Shown here: piece after piece, positions 61,560 through 64,000 of the stretch
Position numbering within the stretch: the stretch's first letter is position 1
Layout: every line of letters starts with the position of its first letter
DNA from: Trichococcus palustris
GTDB lineage: Bacteria; Bacillota; Bacilli; Lactobacillales; Aerococcaceae
Length of the DNA: 64,000 bases
Reading direction: 5' to 3'
NCBI RefSeq assembly: GCF_900114465.1
Contig: NZ_FOTD01000005.1
Location: 116,268-180,267, forward strand
Position numbers and translations under genes: made by a program
Notes under the pieces: generated by a model
What the model was told of the DNA's origin: nothing
The model's database searches: none
The model's input: the letters and a program-made list of their open reading frames with translations, nothing else

Positions 61560-63285
61560 GCAGGTTCCCTCCTTTTATTTGCGAATAGTAGACTTCCTGG
61601 TAGATGGTGTTCGATGCAAGCAATTCCGCATGGGTGCCGATTGCGTTGATCATGCCGTTGTCCATCACGATGATTTTGTCGGCGGCTTCCACAGAGGAAA
61701 TCCGCTGGGCGATGATGAATTTGGTGATGCTTGGGATTTCTTCCGCGAAGGCATGACGGATTTTAGATTCGGTCCTGGTGTCGACCGCACTCGTGGAATC
61801 ATCCAAAATCAATATTTTCGGTTTCTTGACCAGAGCACGGGCGATGCAGAGCCGCTGTTTCTGGCCGCCGGATACGTTCGTTCCGCCTTCTTCCAAAAAG
61901 GTATCATAGCCATCCGGCAAATTCTGAATAAACTCATCCGCCTGCGCTAAACGGGCGGCCTGAATCAGTTCTTCGTCGGTTGCGGAGAGGTTTCCCCAAC
62001 GCAGATTGTCTTTGATTGTGCCGGAAAAGAGGGTGTTTTTCTGCAGCACCATGCCTACTTGACTACGCAGGGTATACAGGTCATAATTGCGCACATCGAT
62101 GCCGCCGACTGTTACCGTTCCGTTGGTAACGTCGTAGAGGCGGGGGATCAGCTGCACCAACGTGGTCTTGCCGCTACCGGTCCCGCCGATGATGCCGATC
62201 GTTTCGCCCGCATGGATAGAGAAGGTTACGTTTTTCAATGCCAGTTTTTCAGGATCATGCGAGTAGCTGAAGTCGACTTGGTCGAAGGAAAGCGAACCGT
62301 CCGGGATTTCGTATACGGGATTTTCGTTGTTGTGCAAATCACTTTTTTCGTTGAGCACTGCCACAACTCTTTCCGCTGAAGCGCGTGAGATGATGATCAT
62401 GACAAACACCATCGACATCATCATCAAGCTCATCAATATTTGCATCGCATAAGTGAGTAAACTCATCAACTGACCGGTAGTCAGAGTATCGGAAACAACC
62501 ATCTTCGCTCCCAACCAGGAAAGCAGCAGGATGCTGGTATATATGGCGAATTGCATCAGCGGGTTATTGAGGGCCAATATTTTCTCGGCTTTGCTGAAGT
62601 CAGCATAGATTTTTTCGGATGTCCTTTTGAATTTTTCGATTTCGTGCTCTTCCCGGACATAAGATTTCACTACCCGGATTCCGCTCAGGTTTTCCTGTAC
62701 CACGTTATTCAAACGGTCATAGGTCTTGAACACCCTTTCAAAGATGGGATGAGCTTTGTTGATGATGAGAAACAGACCGATTCCCAGAAAAGGGATAGCC
62801 GCCAGAAAGACAAGTGATAATCTCAGGTTGATGCCGAGAGCCATAATCAGGGAGAAGACCAACATGAGCGGTGCCCTGAAAAGGATGCGGATGAGCATCT
62901 GAAATGAATTTTGCAAATTGGTTACGTCGGTCGTCAATCTGGTAATCAGGCTGGATACGGAAAAAGTGTCTATATTTGAATAAGAAAAATCCTGGATATT
63001 ATGGTACATATCGCGGCGGACGTTTGTCGCAAAACCTGTCGACGCTTTTGCGGAAAACGTTCCCGATAAAACACCAAAAGTCAAGGAAGCTAGGGTAGCC
63101 AAGACAAGCAAATAACCGCTGTTCCTGATGTAAGCCATGTCTCCTTTGGCAATGCCGTTGTCGATGATTTTGGACATCTGAAAGGGTATAAGCACCTCTA
63201 TGATGACTTCGAGCATGACGAATAATGGGGATAGAATCGTAAGTTTTTTGTATTCCCTCACGCTCTGCGCTAATTTCCTGATCAT
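61546..63285 (-). CDS. ABC exporter subunit with degenerate Walker B (second heterodimer)
   Basis: A 579-residue half-transporter, first gene of the minus-strand pair. It has an exporter membrane domain (about 15-305) and an ATPase domain with Walker A GGTGSGKTT, signature VSGGQKQR, and Walker B ILDDSTSAVD, in which Asp replaces the catalytic Glu. With its partner this gives one active and one inactive ATP site, as in TM287/288. AAGGAGC precedes the ATG. No regulator gene lies beside it. This is the second heterodimeric exporter in the window; the first is at 10318-13844. Confidence 0.92.
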   Translation of the reverse strand: MIRKLAQSVREYKKLTILSPLFVMLEVIIEVLIPFQMSKIIDNGIAKGDMAYIRNSGYLLVLATLASLTFGVLSGTFSAKASTGFATNVRRDMYHNIQDFSYSNIDTFSVSSLITRLTTDVTNLQNSFQMLIRILFRAPLMLVFSLIMALGINLRLSLVFLAAIPFLGIGLFLIINKAHPIFERVFKTYDRLNNVVQENLSGIRVVKSYVREEHEIEKFKRTSEKIYADFSKAEKILALNNPLMQFAIYTSILLLSWLGAKMVVSDTLTTGQLMSLLTYAMQILMSLMMMSMVFVMIIISRASAERVVAVLNEKSDLHNNENPVYEIPDGSLSFDQVDFSYSHDPEKLALKNVTFSIHAGETIGIIGGTGSGKTTLVQLIPRLYDVTNGTVTVGGIDVRNYDLYTLRSQVGMVLQKNTLFSGTIKDNLRWGNLSATDEELIQAARLAQADEFIQNLPDGYDTFLEEGGTNVSGGQKQRLCIARALVKKPKILILDDSTSAVDTRTESKIRHAFAEEIPSITKFIIAQRISSVEAADKIIVMDNGMINAIGTHAELLASNTIYQEVYYSQIKGGNLHDEA

Positions 63286-63629
63286 ATCAATAGCTCCTTC
63301 CGTAATAGGTTATTCTTCTATTTCATCGTTATAACAGTAACATGTCCGAGCCGCTATTTCTGGCTAATCACGTTGGTCCGGAATGCCAAATAGTGGCGTT
63401 TATCGTATAATGGGCATAGGAAAGATAAAGAGTTCATAATTTATCGAGGGTATTCATTCGGAGCGGCTCTTTTCGCCGGCAATCAAGTGAATAGCCCGGA
63501 AATCTGTAAACGCTTCAAATGTGTGGCGAATGCGCCTGTGACTCCCAAAAATGGATGACACATAGTGAATCGCGAGGCGAGAACTATCAACTAGATTATA
63601 CAACAATCATAGCTATTAGCGTAACGTTT
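63286..63629. other. Gap upstream of the second ABC operon
   Basis: No gene is supported. The promoter of the minus-strand ABC pair must lie here; no clear box pair is seen. Confidence 0.4.
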
Positions 63630-64000
63630 GAATAAGTGCTGCCGCACTCTCGTGGCTTCAGTCATGAGTTAGGCGGTATGGTATTTTTCCTTCTTTATCT
63701 TTTGCGAACTCACGTTCGGGGGGTGTATAATGAAGCCAAAGAGGTGAGTATCATGCTAAAAGCCTATCAGTTCCGTTTGTATCCCAATCGCGAACAGAAA
63801 ATCTATTTCGCTAATTGTTTTGGCTCCGCACGGTTCATCTTCAACCAGATGTTGGCCGACCGGATAGAAATTTATGAAACATACAAAGACGACAAAGAAT
63901 TGCTGAAATCCATCAAGCCGAGAACCTATACTTCCTTCAAAGAAGAATTTCCGTTCCTGAAAGAAGTGGACAACTTGGCCTTGGCGAATGCCAGCCAAAA
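63630..64000 (+). mobile_element. IS200/IS605-type (TnpB-only) element, left part
   Basis: The left-end hairpin CTCGTGGC-TTCA-GTCATGAG (63649-63668) followed by GTTAGGCGG lies about 85 bases before a TnpB start. No tnpA is present between them, so this is of the IS1341 type. The exact left boundary is uncertain. The element runs past the window end. Confidence 0.7.
63753..64000 (+). CDS. TnpB RNA-guided nuclease, N-terminal part (cut by window end)
   Basis: The ATG at 63753, nine bases after GAGGTGAG, opens MLKAYQFRLYPNREQKIYFA, the typical TnpB N-terminus of the helix-turn-helix/WED region, with FGSARFIFNQMLADR after it. All 82 visible codons are open. The catalytic RuvC part lies beyond the window, so activity cannot be judged. 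TnpB cuts DNA guided by the omega RNA from its element's right end and helps keep the element in place after excision. Confidence 0.92.
   Translation, partial: MLKAYQFRLYPNREQKIYFANCFGSARFIFNQMLADRIEIYETYKDDKELLKSIKPRTYTSFKEEFPFLKEVDNLALANASQ

Overview
The window reads as chromosomal DNA from a moderately low-GC Gram-positive bacterium of the order Lactobacillales. A Carnobacteriaceae member such as Trichococcus is my best guess, but that is inference. Supporting signs are the gene order rpsB-tsf-pyrH-frr-uppS-cdsA-rseP-polC-rimP-nusA-ylxR-ylxQ-infB-rbfA, a PolC-type replicative polymerase, LexA with a Gram-positive SOS box, purine-rich ribosome binding sites, and the absence of dxr between cdsA and rseP. 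The exact species cannot be read from the sequence.

Layout. 1-10 kb: end of an unidentified gene, obg, an OatA-like acyltransferase, rnz, a LapA-domain protein, recJ, apt, then lexA (minus strand, with SOS box) divergent from yneF. 10-18 kb: a heterodimeric ABC exporter, copy 1 of a structured intergenic repeat, plsC-like, and a SWIM/SNF2 helicase. 18-35 kb: the translation, envelope and replication superoperon; copy 2 of the repeat lies between tsf and pyrH. 35-38 kb: a CPA1 cation/proton antiporter and a decayed adenosine deaminase gene. 38-44 kb: katG, an NTF2-like protein, an SDR, a broken HEAT-repeat gene and a broken terpene-cyclase-fold gene interrupted by a truncated TnpB element that keeps its omega-RNA end. 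44-50 kb: arginine deiminase, a four-repeat membrane protein that seems to start at a non-ATG codon, a peroxiredoxin-like protein, a VOC protein and ilvD. 50-53.5 kb: a Mg2+-sensing M-box riboswitch with terminator, two small unknown ORFs and corA, then a gnd pseudogene split by a TnpB remnant. 53.6-64 kb: brnQ divergent from a LysR regulator, a MetE-like methyltransferase, a second terpene-cyclase-fold protein, a DUF1599 protein, a second heterodimeric ABC exporter, and the start of a TnpB gene cut by the window end.

The first 35 kb is conserved housekeeping DNA. The rest is accessory and contains four decayed genes and three TnpB loci. The items most worth a second look are the two-copy structured repeat (a candidate small-RNA or MITE family), the M-box transcript with uncharacterised small ORFs, the repeat membrane protein with an apparent AUA start, and the TnpB scars.
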